This document shows, piece after piece, positions 20,100 to 31,740 of a stretch of DNA of 64,000 nucleotides. The DNA lies in assembly GCA_963691705.1 (NCBI GenBank), contig OY829539.1:38449656-38513655 (forward strand). The letters are read 5' to 3'. The translations under genes were made by a program, and so were the position numbers. Each line of letters opens with the position of its first letter. Within the stretch, counting starts at the first letter, position 1. Below the pieces are notes generated by a model. It was not told where the DNA came from. It did not search any database and saw only the letters and a program-made list of their open reading frames with translations. The DNA is from Viola odorata. Lineage: Eukaryota; Streptophyta; Magnoliopsida; Malpighiales; Violaceae.

Positions 20100-21330
20100 T
20101 TAACTTGTTCATACCAAGTCTTATGGCTCCTCTGTCTATTTCAGCTTTGTTGTGAACATAAAATGTTGCGCAAGACCATGGTGATTTAGTTGGTCTTATG
20201 AGTTTCCTTTCTAATAAAGTTTTTATTTCCATTTTACAATATTCTAATACTTCGTTATTCATTAGATTAGGTCTGGCTTTGGTTGGAATATTTTTTTCAC
20301 TAAAATCTTTTTCATAAGGTAGTTCTACTATATGTTTCTTTCTATTCCAAAAAGCATTTGGGATTTCTGCAGAAACTTCTTTTTCAAATAATGTCTGATA
20401 TTCTTTTACCTTGTCTTGGTTAAAGGGTTTTTGCAAATCCTCCTCTATTCTTTTATAGTTTATTTCCGTGGTTAATGTGTGTAAATATTTTTTCTTTTAA
20501 ATTATCATTATATCTCTTGTTATCGAGTAGTTTTTTATAATATTTACGTCACCTTGTCGGGGTTTATGTAGAAATTCAAAAAAGATTTTTGTTCCTAAAA
20601 TATTATTCCATATTCCGATATTATCAACTCTAAATGGCTTAAGCGGTGTTATAAAAGGAGTTCCTAAAACCACGCTCTTACTTAAGTCTTTGGTTAAAAT
20701 AAAGGAGTTTCTAAAATAGAATCCTTTATAACAAATGGATTCATTTGTAAGCTTATATTGTATATCTAATTTAGCTCTATTGGCTCCATACAATGGTTCT
20801 CTAGTCTTCTCGTATACTGGGTTGGAACCAATCCTTCTTGCAGAACATTTTGGACTACTCATGTATGTAAGAGGGCACTAGTCTTAATATGAAAGTTTGT
20901 TCCTATTTTTTCTTCTATATTAAAATACCATTTATGAAATTCTACATGAGAGATCATAGTAAGGTAATTTTCTTCGGTTATGCCAAGAGCTTCATCCTTT
21001 AAATCTTGGTTTACTTCTTCTAAATTATGTGGAATTTCTTCCTTTTCTAACATACTCATTCTAATATTTAGTTTTGTATTTTCTAGTTGTAAAGCTTTTA
21101 TGTCTGATTTGACAAGTCTAATTTCTTCTTTTAAATCTTGTATAGTAATAGAGGTTTCTCGTTTTGAAAATGTGTTGATCACATTTTTTAGAGTATAAGG
21201 TTCTACTACTTTTCCTTTCTTTTCTGTATTTATGAGATCTTGTATTTTTTCTAAATATTATTTTTGTGTATCTAGATTTTCTATTTCTCGTGTTACTTTC
21301 AGAAGAAGTTTTCTTTCTTTACTAATAACG
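20100..21330 (-). repeat. Viral array unit 2 (type 2)
   Basis: The anchor is at 20100 and reads ACATTAACTTGTTCATACCA. RT start frame 20436-20068 (122 codons), protease downstream half 20862-20497 and coiled coil plus protease start 21182-20859 are open pieces. The protease loop ends in Asp-Thr-stop: TGA replaces the Gly codon. Confidence 0.85.
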
Positions 21331-22561
21331 TTAACTTGTTTATAACAAGTCCTGCGGCTCCTCTTTCTATTTCAGCATTGTTTTGAACATAAAATGTTGC
21401 GCAAGCCATGGTGATTTAGTTGGTCTTATGAGTTTCTTTTCTAATAAAGTTTTTATTTCCATTTTACAATATCCTAATAGTTCTATATTCATTTGAATAG
21501 GCCTGCTTTTGGTTGGAATATTTTTTTCACTAAAATCTTTTTACATAAGGTAGTTCTACTATATGTTTCTTTTTATTCCAAAAAGCATTTGGGATTTTTG
21601 CACAAACTTCTTTTTCAAATAATGTCTGATATTCTTTTACCTTGCCTCGGTTAAAGGGTTTTTGTAAATCTTCCTTTATTCTTTTATAGTTTATTTCCTT
21701 GGTTAATGAGTGTAAATGTTTTTTTCTTTTGAATTATCATTATATCTCTTGTTATCGAGTAGTTTCTTATAATATTTACGTCTCTTTGTCGGGGTTTATG
21801 TACAAATTAAAAATAGATTTTTGTTCCTAAAATATTAGTCCATATTCTGATATTATCAACTCTAAATGGCTTAAGCTGCGTTATAAAGGGATTTCCTAAA
21901 ATCACGCTCTAACTTAAGTCTTTGGCTAAAATAAAGGAGTTTCTAAAACATAATCCTTTATTACAAATGGATGCATTTGTAAGTTTATATTGTATATCTA
22001 ATTTAGCTCTATTGGCTCCATATAATCATTTTCTAGTCTTCTCGTATACTTGCTTGGAATCAATCCTTCTTGTAGAACATTATGGTCTTCTCCTGTGTCT
22101 AAGAGGGCACTGATCTTAATATGAATGTGTGTTCCTATTTTTAATTCAATATTAAAATACCATTTCTAAAAATTCTAAACGAGAGATCATATTAAGGTAA
22201 TGTTCTTCGGCTATGCCAAGACTTTCATCCTTTATATGTTGGTTTAATTCTTCTAAATTATCTGGAATTTCTACCTTTTCAAACTCACTCATTCTAATAT
22301 ATAGTTTTTATTTTCTAGCTTTAATGCTTTTATGTATGATTTGACATGTCTAATTTCTTCTTTTAAATCTTGTATAATAATAGTGGTTTTTGGTTTTGAA
22401 AATCTGTTGATCACATTTTTTAAAGTATAAGGTTGTACTTCTTTTCCTTTTTTTCTGTATTTATCAGATCCTATAGTTTTTCTAAATATTCTTTTTGTGT
22501 ATCTACAATTTCTATTTCTCCTATTACTTTCATAACAACTTCTTTTTCTTTAGTAACAACA
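21331..22561 (-). repeat. Viral array unit 3 (type 1)
   Basis: Nearly identical to unit 1 at a distance of 2,462-2,463 bp. The protease loop keeps Asp-Thr-Gly, but the unit has frameshifts elsewhere. Confidence 0.85.
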
Positions 22562-23792
22562 TTAACTTGTTCATACCAAGTCTTAGGGCTCCTCTGTCTA
22601 TTTCAGCTTTGTTTTGAACCTAAATTATTGCGCAAGACCATGGTGATTTACTTGGTCTTATGAGTTTCTTTTCTAATGAAGTTTTTATTTCCATTTTACA
22701 ATATTCTAATACTTCTTTATTCATTAGATTAGGTCTGGCTTTGGTCGGAATATTTTTTTCACTAAAATCTTTTTCATAAGGTAGTTCTACTATATGTTTC
22801 TTTCTATTCCAAAAAGCATTTGGGATTTCTGCAGAAACTTCTTTTTCAAATAATGTCTAATATTCTTTTACCTTGTCTTGGTTCAAGGGTTTTTGCAAAT
22901 CCTCCTCTATTCTTTTATAGTTTATTTCCGTGGTTAATGTGTGTAAATATTTTTTCTTTTTAATTATCATTATATCTCTTGTTATCGAGTAGTTTTTTAT
23001 AATATTTACGTCACCTTGTCGGGGTTTATGTAGAAATTCAAAAAAGATTTTTGTTCCTAAAATATTATTCCATATTCCGATATTATCAACTCTAAATGGC
23101 TTAAGCGGTGTTATAAAAGGAGTTCCTAAAACCACGCTCTTACTTAAGTCTTTGGTTAAAATAAAGGAGTTTCTAAAATAGAATCCTTTATAACAAATGG
23201 ATTCATTTGTAAGTTTATATTGTATATCTAATTTAGCTCTATTGGCTCCATACAATGGTTCTCTAGTCTTCTCGTATACTGGGTTGGAACCAATCCTTCT
23301 TGCAGAACATTTTGGACTACTCATGTATCTAAGAGGGCACTAGTCTTAATATGAAAGTTTGTTCCTATTTTTTCTTCTATATTAAAATACCATTTATGAA
23401 ATTCTACATGAGAGATCATAGTAAGGTAATTTTCTTCGGTTATGCCAAGAGCTTCATCCTTTAAATCTTGGTTTACTTCTTCTAAATTATCTGGAATTTC
23501 TTCCTTTTCTAACATACTCATTCTAATATTTAGTTTTGTATTTTCTAGTTGTAAAGCTTTTATGTCTGATTTGACAAGTCTAATTTCTTCTTTTAAATCT
23601 TGTATAGTAATAGAGGTTTCTCGTTTTGAAAATGTGTTGATCACATTTTTTAGAGTATAATGTTCTACTACTTTTCCTTTCTTTTCTGTATTTATGAGAT
23701 CTGGTATTTTTTCTAAATATTATTTTTGTGTATCTAGATTTTCTATTTCTCGTGTTACTTTTAGAAGAAGTTTTTTTTCTTTACTAATAACG
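22562..23792 (-). repeat. Viral array unit 4 (type 2)
   Basis: Nearly identical to unit 2, 2,462 bp away. The 155-codon frame 23324-22857 runs from just after the protease loop through the linker. The same Asp-Thr-stop is at about 23321. Confidence 0.85.
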
Positions 23793-25070
23793 TTAACTTG
23801 TTTATAACAAGTCCTGTGGCTCCTCTTTCTATTTCAGCATTGTTTTGAACATAAAATGTTGCGCAAGACCATGGTGATTTAGTTGGTCTTATGAGTTTCT
23901 TTTCTAATAAAGTTTTTATTTCCATTTTACAATATTCTAATAGTTCTATATTCATTTGAATAGGCCTGCTTTTGGTTGGAATATTTTTTTACTAAAATCT
24001 TTTTACATAAGGTAGTTCTACTATATGTTTCTTTTTATTCCAAAAAGCATTTGGGATTTCTGCACAAACTTCTTTTTCAAATAATGTCTGATATTCTTTT
24101 ACCTTGCCTCGGTTAAAGGGTTTTTGTAAATCTTCCTTTATTCTTTTATAGTTTATTTCCTTGGTTAATGAGTGTAAATGTTTTTTTCTTTTGAATTATC
24201 ATTATATCTCTTGTTATCGAGTAGTTTTTATAATATTTACGTCACCTTGTCGGGGTTTATGTAGAAATTCAAAAAAGATTTTTGTTCCTAAAATATTATT
24301 CCATATTCCGATATTATCAACTCTAAATGGCTTAAGCGGTGTTATAAAAGGAGTTCCTAAAACAACGCTCTTACTTAAGTCTTTGGTTAAAATAAAGGAG
24401 TTCCTAAAACCACGCTCTTACTTAAGTCTTTGGTTAAAATAAAGGAGTTTCTAAAATAGAATCCTTTATAACAAATGGATTCATTTGTAAGTTTATATTG
24501 TATATCTAATTTAGCTCTATTGGCTCCATACAATGGTTCTCTAGTCTTCTCGTATACTGGGTTGGAACCAATCCTTCTTGCAGAACATTTTGGACTACTC
24601 ATGTATCTAAGAGGGCACTTGTCTTAATATGAAAGTTTGTTCCTATTTTTTCTTCTATATTAAAATACCATTTATGAAATTCTACATGAGAGATCATAGT
24701 AAGGTAATTTTCTTCGGTTATGCCAAGAGCTTCATCCTTTAAATCTTGGTTTACTTCTTCTAAATTATGTGGAATTTCTTCCTTTTCTAACATACTCATT
24801 CTAATATTTAGTTTTGTATTTTCTAGTTGTAAAGCTTTTATGTCTGATTTGACAAGTCTAATTTCTTCTTTTAAATCTTGTATAGTAATAGAGGTTTCTC
24901 GTTTTGAAAATGTGTTGATCACATTTTTTAGAGTATAAGGTTCTACTACTTTTCCTTTCTTTTCTGTATTTATGAGATCTTGTATTTTTTCTAAATATTA
25001 TTTTTGTGTATCTAGATTTTCTATTTCTCGTGTTACTTTCAGAAGAAGTTTTTTTTCTTTACTAATAACG
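23793..25070 (-). repeat. Viral array unit 5 (type 1/type 2 hybrid with 47-bp duplication)
   Basis: The low-coordinate (RT) part is type 1. From about 24200-24230 on, the sequence is type 2, including the Asp-Thr-stop near 24600. A 47-bp direct duplication (24350-24396 and 24397-24443) explains the length of 1,278 bp. Confidence 0.85.
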
Positions 25071-26083
25071 TTAACTTGTTTATAACAAGTCCTGCGGCTC
25101 CTCTTTCTATTTCAGCATTGTTTTGAACATAAAATGTTGCGCAAGACCATGGTGATTTAGTTGGTCTTATGAGTTTCTTTTCTAATAAAGTTTTTATTTC
25201 CATTTTACAATATTCTAATAGTTCTATATTCATTTGAATAGGCCTGCTTTTGGTTGGAATATTTTTTTCACTAAAATCTTTTTACATAAGGTAGTTCTAC
25301 TATATGTTTCTTTTTATTCCAAAAAGCATTTTGGATTTCTGCACAAACTTCTTTTTCAAATAATGTCTGATATTCTTTTACCTTGCCTCGGTTAAAGGGT
25401 TTTTGTAAAGGGATTTCCTAAAATCACGCTCTAACTTAAGTCTTTGGCTAAAATAAAGGAGTTTCTAAAACAAAATCCTTTATTACAAATGGATGCATTT
25501 GTAAGTTTATATTGTATATCTAATTTAGCTCTATTGGCTCCATATAATCATTTTCGAGTCTTCTCCTATACTTGCTTGGAATCAATCCTTCTTGTAGAAC
25601 ATTATGGTCTTCTCCTGTGTCTAAGAAGGCACTGATCTTAATATGAATGTTTGTTCCTATTTTTAATTCAATGTTAAAATACCATTTCTAAAAATTCTAA
25701 ACGAGAGATCATATTAAGGTAATGTTCTTCGGCTATGCCAAGACTTTCATCCTTTATATGTTGGTTTAATTCTTCTAAATTATCTGGAATTTCTACCTTT
25801 TCAAACTCACTCATTCTAATATGTAGTTTTTATTTTCTAGCTTTAATGCTTTTATGTATGATTTGACATGTCTAATTTCTTCTTTTAAATCTTGTATAAT
25901 AATAGTGGTTTTTGGTTTTGAAAATCTGTTGATCACATTTTTTAAAGTATAAGGTTGTACTTCTTTTCCTTTTTTTCTGTATTTATGAGATCCTATAGTT
26001 TTTCTAAATATTCTTTTTGTGTATCTACAATTTCTATTTCTCCTATTACTTTCATAACAACTTCTTTTTCTTTAGTATCAACA
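25071..26083 (-). repeat. Viral array unit 6 (type 1, 218-bp deletion)
   Basis: Length 1,013 bp. The sequence jumps from the linker to the protease at about 25408 (GTTTTTGTAAAGGGATTTCC), removing about 218 bp relative to unit 3. Confidence 0.8.
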
Positions 26084-27091
26084 TTAACTTGTTCATACCA
26101 AGTCTTAGGGCTCCTCTGTCTATTTCAGCTTTGTTTTGAACCTAAATTATTGCGCAAGACCATGGTGATTTACTTGGTCTTATGAGTTTCTTTTCTAATG
26201 AAGTTTTTATTTCCATTTTACAATATTCTAATACTTCGTTATTCATTAGATTAGGTCTGGCTTTGGTTGGAATATTTTTTTCACTAAAATCTTTTTCATA
26301 AGGTAGTTCTACTATATGTTTCTTTCTATTCCAAAAAGCATTTGGGATTTCTGCAGAAACTTCTTTTTCAAATAATGTCTAATATTCTTTTACCTTGTCT
26401 TGGTTCAAGGGTTTTTGCAAATCCTCCTCTATTCTTTTATAGTTTATTTCCGTGGTTAATGTGTGTAAATATTTTTTCTTTTTAATTATCATTATATCTC
26501 TTGTTATCGAGTAGTTTTTTATAATATTTACGTCACCTTGTCGGGGTTTATGTAGAAATTCAAAAAAGATTTTTGTTCCTAAAATATTATTCCATATTCC
26601 GATATTATCAACTCTAAATGGCTTAAGCGGTGTTATAAAAGGAGTTCCTAAAACCACGCTCTTACTTAAGTCTTTGGTTAAAATAAAGGAGTTTCTAAAA
26701 TAGAATCCTTTATAACAAATGGATTCATTTGTAAGTTTATATTGTATATCTAATTTAGCTCTATTGGCTCCATACTTCTTCTAAATTATCTGGAATTTCT
26801 TCCTTTTCTAACATACTCATTCTAATATTTAGTTTTGTATTTTCTAGTTGTAAAGCTTTTATGTCTGATTTGAATAGTCTAATTTCTTCTTTTAAATCTT
26901 GTATAGTAATAGAGGTTTCTCGTTTTGACAATCTGTTAATCACATTTTTTAGAGTATAAGGTTCTACTTCTTTTCCTTTCTTTTCTGTATTTATGTGATC
27001 TTGTATTTTTTCTAAATATTCTTTTTGTGTATCTAGATTTTCTATTTCTCGTATTACTTTCAGAAGAAGTTCTTTTTCTTCAGTAATAACG
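26084..27091 (-). repeat. Viral array unit 7 (type 2, about 223-bp deletion)
   Basis: Length 1,008 bp. The jump at about 26775 (GGCTCCATACTTCTTC) removes the protease loop region and joins protease to coiled coil. The frame 26657-26379 is open. Confidence 0.8.
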
Positions 27092-28274
27092 TTAACTTGT
27101 TTATATCAAGTCCTGGGGCTCCTCTTTCTATTTCAGCATTGTTTTGAGCATAAAATGTTGCGCACCATGCTGATTTAGTTGGTCTTATGAGTTTCTTTTC
27201 TAATAAAGTTTTTATTTCCATTTTACAAAATTCTAATAGTTCTATATTCATTTGAATAGGTCTGCCTTTGGTTGGAATATTTTTTTCACTAAAATCTTTT
27301 TCATAAGGTAGTTCTACTATATGTTTTTTTCTATTCCAAAAAGCATTTGGGATTTCTGTGTCTGATATTCTTTTACCTTGTCTTAGTTAAAGGGTTTTTG
27401 TAAATCTTCCTTTATTCTTTTATAGTTTATTTCCTTGGTTAATGAGTGTAAATGTTTTTTTCTTTTGAATTATCATTATATCTCTTGTTATCGGGTAGTT
27501 TCTTGTAATATTTACATCTCTTTGTCGGGGTTTATGTATAAATTAAAAATAGATTTCTGTTCCTAAAATATTCGTCCATATTATGATATTATCAACTCTA
27601 AATGGCTTAAGCTGCGTTATAAAGGGATTTCCTAAAACCACGCACTACCTTAAGTCTTTGGCTAAAATAAAGGAGTTTCTAAAATAAAATCCTTTATTAC
27701 AAATGGATGCATTTGTAAGTTTATATTGTATATTTAATTTTGCTCTATTGGCTCCATATAATCGTTCTCTAGCCTTCTCGTATACTGGGTTGGAATCAAT
27801 CCTTCTTGCAGAACATTTTGGTCCGCTCCTTTATATGAAAGTAGTTCCTATTTTTCATTCTATATTAAAATACCATTTATGAAATTCGGTAAGGTAATTT
27901 TATTCGGGTAATTTTATTCGGTTATGACAAAAGCTTCATCCTTTATATCTTGGTTTAGTTCTTCTAAATTATCTAGAATTTGTTCCTTTTCTAACATACT
28001 CATTCAAATATTTAGTTTTGTATTTTCTAGCTGTAAAGCTTTTATGTCTGATTTGACATGTCTAATTTCTTCTTTTAAATATTTTATAGTAATACAGGTT
28101 TCTGGTTTTGAAAATTTGTTGATCACATTTTTTAAAGTATAAAGTTCTACTTCTTTTCCATTCATTTCTGTATTTATGAGATCTTGTAGTTTTTCTAAAT
28201 ATTCTTTTTGTGTATCTTGATTTTCTATTTCTCCTATTACTTTCATAAGAAGTTCCTTTTCTTTAGTAATAACA
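27092..28274 (-). repeat. Viral array unit 8 (diverged)
   Basis: Length 1,183 bp. The anchor is type-1-like, but the unit has many private substitutions, a short deletion near 27360 and a small duplication (GGTAATTTTATTCGG) near 27892-27920. Confidence 0.8.
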
Positions 28275-29493
28275 TTAACTTGTTTATAACAAGTCTAGGG
28301 GCTCCTATTTCTATTTCAGCATTGTTTTGAACTTAAAATGTTGCGCAAGACCATGGTGATTTACTTGATCTTATGAGTTTCTTTTCTAATAAAGTTTTTA
28401 TTTCAGTTTTACAATATTCTAATAGTTCGTTATTCATTTGAATAGGTCTGCCTTTGGATGTAATTTTTTTTTCACTAAAATCTTTTTCATAAGGTAGTTC
28501 AACTATATGTTTCTTTCTATTCCAAAAAGCATTTGTGATTTCGGCAAAAACTTCTTTTTCAAATAATGTCTGATATTCTTTTACCTTATCTTGGTTAAAG
28601 GGTGTTTGTAAATCTTCCTTTATTCTTTTATAGTTTATTTCCTTGGTTAATGAGTGTAAATATTTTTTTCTTTTGAATTATCATTATATCTCTTGTTATC
28701 GAGTAGTTTTTTTTTAATATTTACGTCACTTTGTCGGGGTTTATGTAGAAATTCAAAATAGATTTTTGTTCCTAAAATATTATTCCATATTCCATTGTTA
28801 TCAACTCTAAATGGCTTAAGCAGTGTTATAAAGGGAGTTCCTAAAACCACGCTCTTACTTAAGTCTTTGGCTAAAATAAAGGAGTTTCTAAAACAAAATC
28901 CATTATAATAAATGAATTCATTTGTAAGGTAATATTGTATATCTAATTTAGCTCTATTGGCTCCATACAACGGTTCTCTAGTCTTGTCGTATTCTGGGTT
29001 GCAATCAATCCTTCTTGCAGAACATTTTGGTGTACTCCTGTGTCTAAGAGGGCACTGGTCTTAATAAGAAAGTTTGTTCCTATTTTTAATTCTAAATTAA
29101 AGTTCCATTTCTGAAACTCTACATGTGAGATCATATTAAGGTAATTTTCTTCGGTTATGCCAAGAGCTTCATCTTTTAAATCTTGGTTTAATTCTTCTAA
29201 ATTATCTGGAATTTCTTCCTTTTCTAACATATTCATTCTAACATTTAGTTTTGTATTTTCTAGCTGTAAAGCTTTTATGTCTAATTTCTTCTTTAAAATA
29301 TTTTATAGTAATAGAGGTTTCTCGTTTTGAAAATCTATTCATCACATTTTTTAAAGTATAACGTTCTACTTCTTTTCCATTCGTTTCTGTATTTATGAGA
29401 TCTTGTAGTTTTTCTCAATATTCTTTTTGTGTATCTAGAGTTTCTATTTCTCGTATTACTTTCAGACGAAGTTCTTTTTCTTTAGTAATAACA
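28275..29493 (-). repeat. Viral array unit 9 (diverged, protease loop intact)
   Basis: Length 1,219 bp. In the 97-codon frame 29236-28943 the protease loop Asp-Thr-Gly is intact. The frame 28970-28647 covers the rest of the protease. It is less decayed in the loop than the homogenised type-2 units. Confidence 0.8.
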
Positions 29494-30708
29494 TTAACTT
29501 GTTTATAACAAGTCTAGGGGCTCTTCTTTCTATTTCAGCTTTGTTTTGAACATAAATTGGTGCGCAAGTCCATGGTGATTTACTTGGTCTTATGAGTTTC
29601 TTTTGTAATAAAGCTTTTATTTCCATTTTACAATATTCTAATAGTTCTATATTCATTTGAATAGGTCTGCCTATGGATGGAATATTTTTTTCACTAAAAT
29701 CTTTATCATAAGGTAGTTCAACTATATGTTTCTTTCTATTCCAAAAAGCATTTGGGATTTCTGCACAGACTTCTTTTTTAAATAATGTCTGATATTCTTT
29801 TACCTTATCTTGGTTAAAGAGTTTTTGTAAATCCTCCTCTATTCTTATATAGTTTATTTCCTTTGTCAATGAGTGTAAATATTTTTTCTTTTGAATTATC
29901 ATTATATCTCTTGTTATCGAGTAGTTTTTTATAATATTTACGCTCTTTGTCGGGGTTTATGTATAAATTCAAAATAGATTTTAGTTCTTAAAATATAAGT
30001 CCATATTCCTATATTATCAACTCTAAATGGCTTAAGCGGTGTTATAAAGGGAGTTCCTAAAACCACGCTCTTACTTAAGTCTTTGGCTAAAATAAAGGAG
30101 TTTCTAAAATAGAATCCTTTATAACAAATGGATTCATTTGTAATTTTATATTGTATATCTAATCTAGCTCTATTGGCTCCATACAATCGTTCTCTAGTCT
30201 TCTCGTATACTGGGTTGGAATCAATCCTTCTTGCAGAACATTTTGTTCTGCTCCTGTCTAAGAGGGCACTGTTCTTAATATGAAAGTCTGTTCCTATTTT
30301 TAATTCTATATTAAAATACCATTTATGAAATTCTACATGAGAGATCATATTAAGGTAATTTTTTTCGGTTATGCCAAGAGCTTCATCCTTTATATCTTGG
30401 TTTAGTTCTTCTAAATTACCTGGAATTTCTTCATTTTCTAACATACTCATTCTAATATTTAGTTTTGTATTTTTAGCTGTGAAGCTTTTATGTCTGATTG
30501 ACATGTCTAATTTCTTCTTTTAAATCTTTTATAGTATCGTAGGTTTTTGGTTTTGCAAATCTGTTAATGACATTTTTTAAAGTATAACGTTCTACTTCTT
30601 TTCCTTTCTTTTCTGTATTTATGAGATCTTGTAGTTTTTCTTTGTGTATCTAGATTTTCTATTTCTCCTGTTACTTTCATAAGAAGTTCTTTTTCTTTAG
30701 TAATAACA
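29494..30708 (-). repeat. Viral array unit 10 (diverged, longest open frames)
   Basis: Length 1,215 bp. Frame 30504-29938 (188 codons) runs from the coiled coil through the protease, with a small in-frame loss at the loop (ALLDRSRTK). Frame 29902-29462 (146 codons) covers the linker and RT start. Confidence 0.8.
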
Positions 30709-30935
30709 TTAACTTTATTAGAATAGGTCTGCCTTTGGTTGGAATATTTTTTTCACTAAAATCTTTTTCATAAGGTAGTTCTACTATATGTTTCTTTCTA
30801 TTCCAAAAAGCATTTGGGATTTCTGCACAAACTTCTTTTTCAAATAATGTCTGATATTCTTTTACCTTGTCTTGGTTAAAGGGTTTTTGTAAATCCTCCT
30901 CTATCCTTTTATAGTTTATTTCCTTGGTTAATGTA
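30709..30935 (-). repeat. Viral array unit 11 (partial) and array end
   Basis: At the anchor the sequence jumps into the RT start region (AACTTTATTAGAATAGGTC). Viral similarity ends near 30935 inside the linker, where GTATAGATTCAAAAACCGG begins. Confidence 0.75.
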
Positions 30936-31740
30936 TAGATTCAAAAACCGGACTGACCCAACGGTCGGACCGGTGAACAGAGTAGAATTCTGGGTCTGTC
31001 CAGCTATCTGACCGAAAAAAACTGTCTGAACCAGCCTGTTTTTATAAAATCGGTGACCCAGCCGGCCCGCTATCAAACTGGCTGGTTCAATGTCAGCGAC
31101 GATACGACTTCATTTTGGGCGGATCTGATCCAACCAAAATCGCCGAACAACCAAACCCAAACCACCACTTCCCAACCGCATCACAACCGCACCAACAACC
31201 CAGCCGCGCCAACCACCTCACGGTCCTCACTACAAAACCAAACCCTGAACTCGAGCCAACAACCTCGCTGCAAAACTAAAACCTAACCCAGCCCCGACCA
31301 CACACCACCTCAAAACAACCATCTCGCCCCCCTCCACCCAATCCAAACTAGTAAAGAAAAGAAGAGAGAAATAAAGAAAGAAAATAGAGAAGAGGGTTGC
31401 GTGCTTGGCTAGAAAATTGGAAAAGAGGATGAGTGTGTCAGTGAAAGTGTGAAAGAAAATAATGAAGAGAAAATGAGAGGGAAGGGGCAGACCCAAAGGA
31501 AAGAAAGGAAAAGTGGACTGGCCAAAAATGGAAGGAAAAATAAGGAAAAAAATGTAATGCTTCCGAAGGAAGCATGAGAGGGGAATGGGCTCAAATTTAT
31601 GGGCCTAAAATATGCGTAAATGGGCTTTTTATTTAATCGTGCACTAACTTCTCTTTTTTCTTTTATAGGTATCAGACTCGTAATTATCATCCCTATTGAA
31701 TGATTTGCCAACTTCGACATCGGTGAAATTTTTCTAAACT
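30936..31740. other. Unassigned: CCGG-rich start, Pro/Thr-coding and AG-rich stretch
   Basis: The first 150 bp are rich in ACCGG/CCGGT words (ACCGGACTGACCC, CGGACCGGTG). 31053-31286 is open on the plus strand but low-complexity (Asn/Thr/Gln/Pro). 31350-31560 is AG-rich. No domain was recognised; it may be part of an uncharacterised transposable element. Confidence 0.4.

Larger units (their letters stand above)
18845..30935 (-). mobile_element. Tandem array of an endogenous caulimovirid (pararetrovirus) protease-RT fragment
   Basis: About ten head-to-tail units on the minus strand. In coding direction each unit reads: a coiled-coil segment (LKEEIRLVKSDIKALQLENT), the viral protease (EIGTNFHIK, ALLDTG-type loop, VVLGTPFITPLKPF), a linker (NYKRIEEDLQKPLNQDKVKEY), then the N-terminal RT part (IPNAFWNRKKHIVELPYEKDF, IPTKARP, LIRPTKSPWSCATFYV). 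RT is always cut at the same point, just after the ...LVIN residues and well before the catalytic YxDD, and joins directly to the coiled coil of the next unit. The common unit length is 1,231 bp. The motifs are those of plant pararetroviruses integrated in genomes; the genus is unsure (petuvirus/florendovirus-like is a guess). Confidence 0.88.

Noticed and set aside
20980..21198. Plus-strand 72-codon frame repeated at 23442 and 24720
   Set aside because: It is the complement of the coiled-coil segment on the coding minus strand. Its Ser/Phe-rich product is the usual antisense shadow of a Lys/Glu-rich helix.
18845..30935. Array considered as an active or intact virus
   Set aside because: Every unit lacks the RT catalytic region, RNase H, coat and movement protein, and nearly all frames are broken.
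31053..31286. Open frame considered as a gene
   Set aside because: Low-complexity Asn/Thr/Pro/Gln product, no domain, no supporting context; probably chance in C/A-rich DNA.
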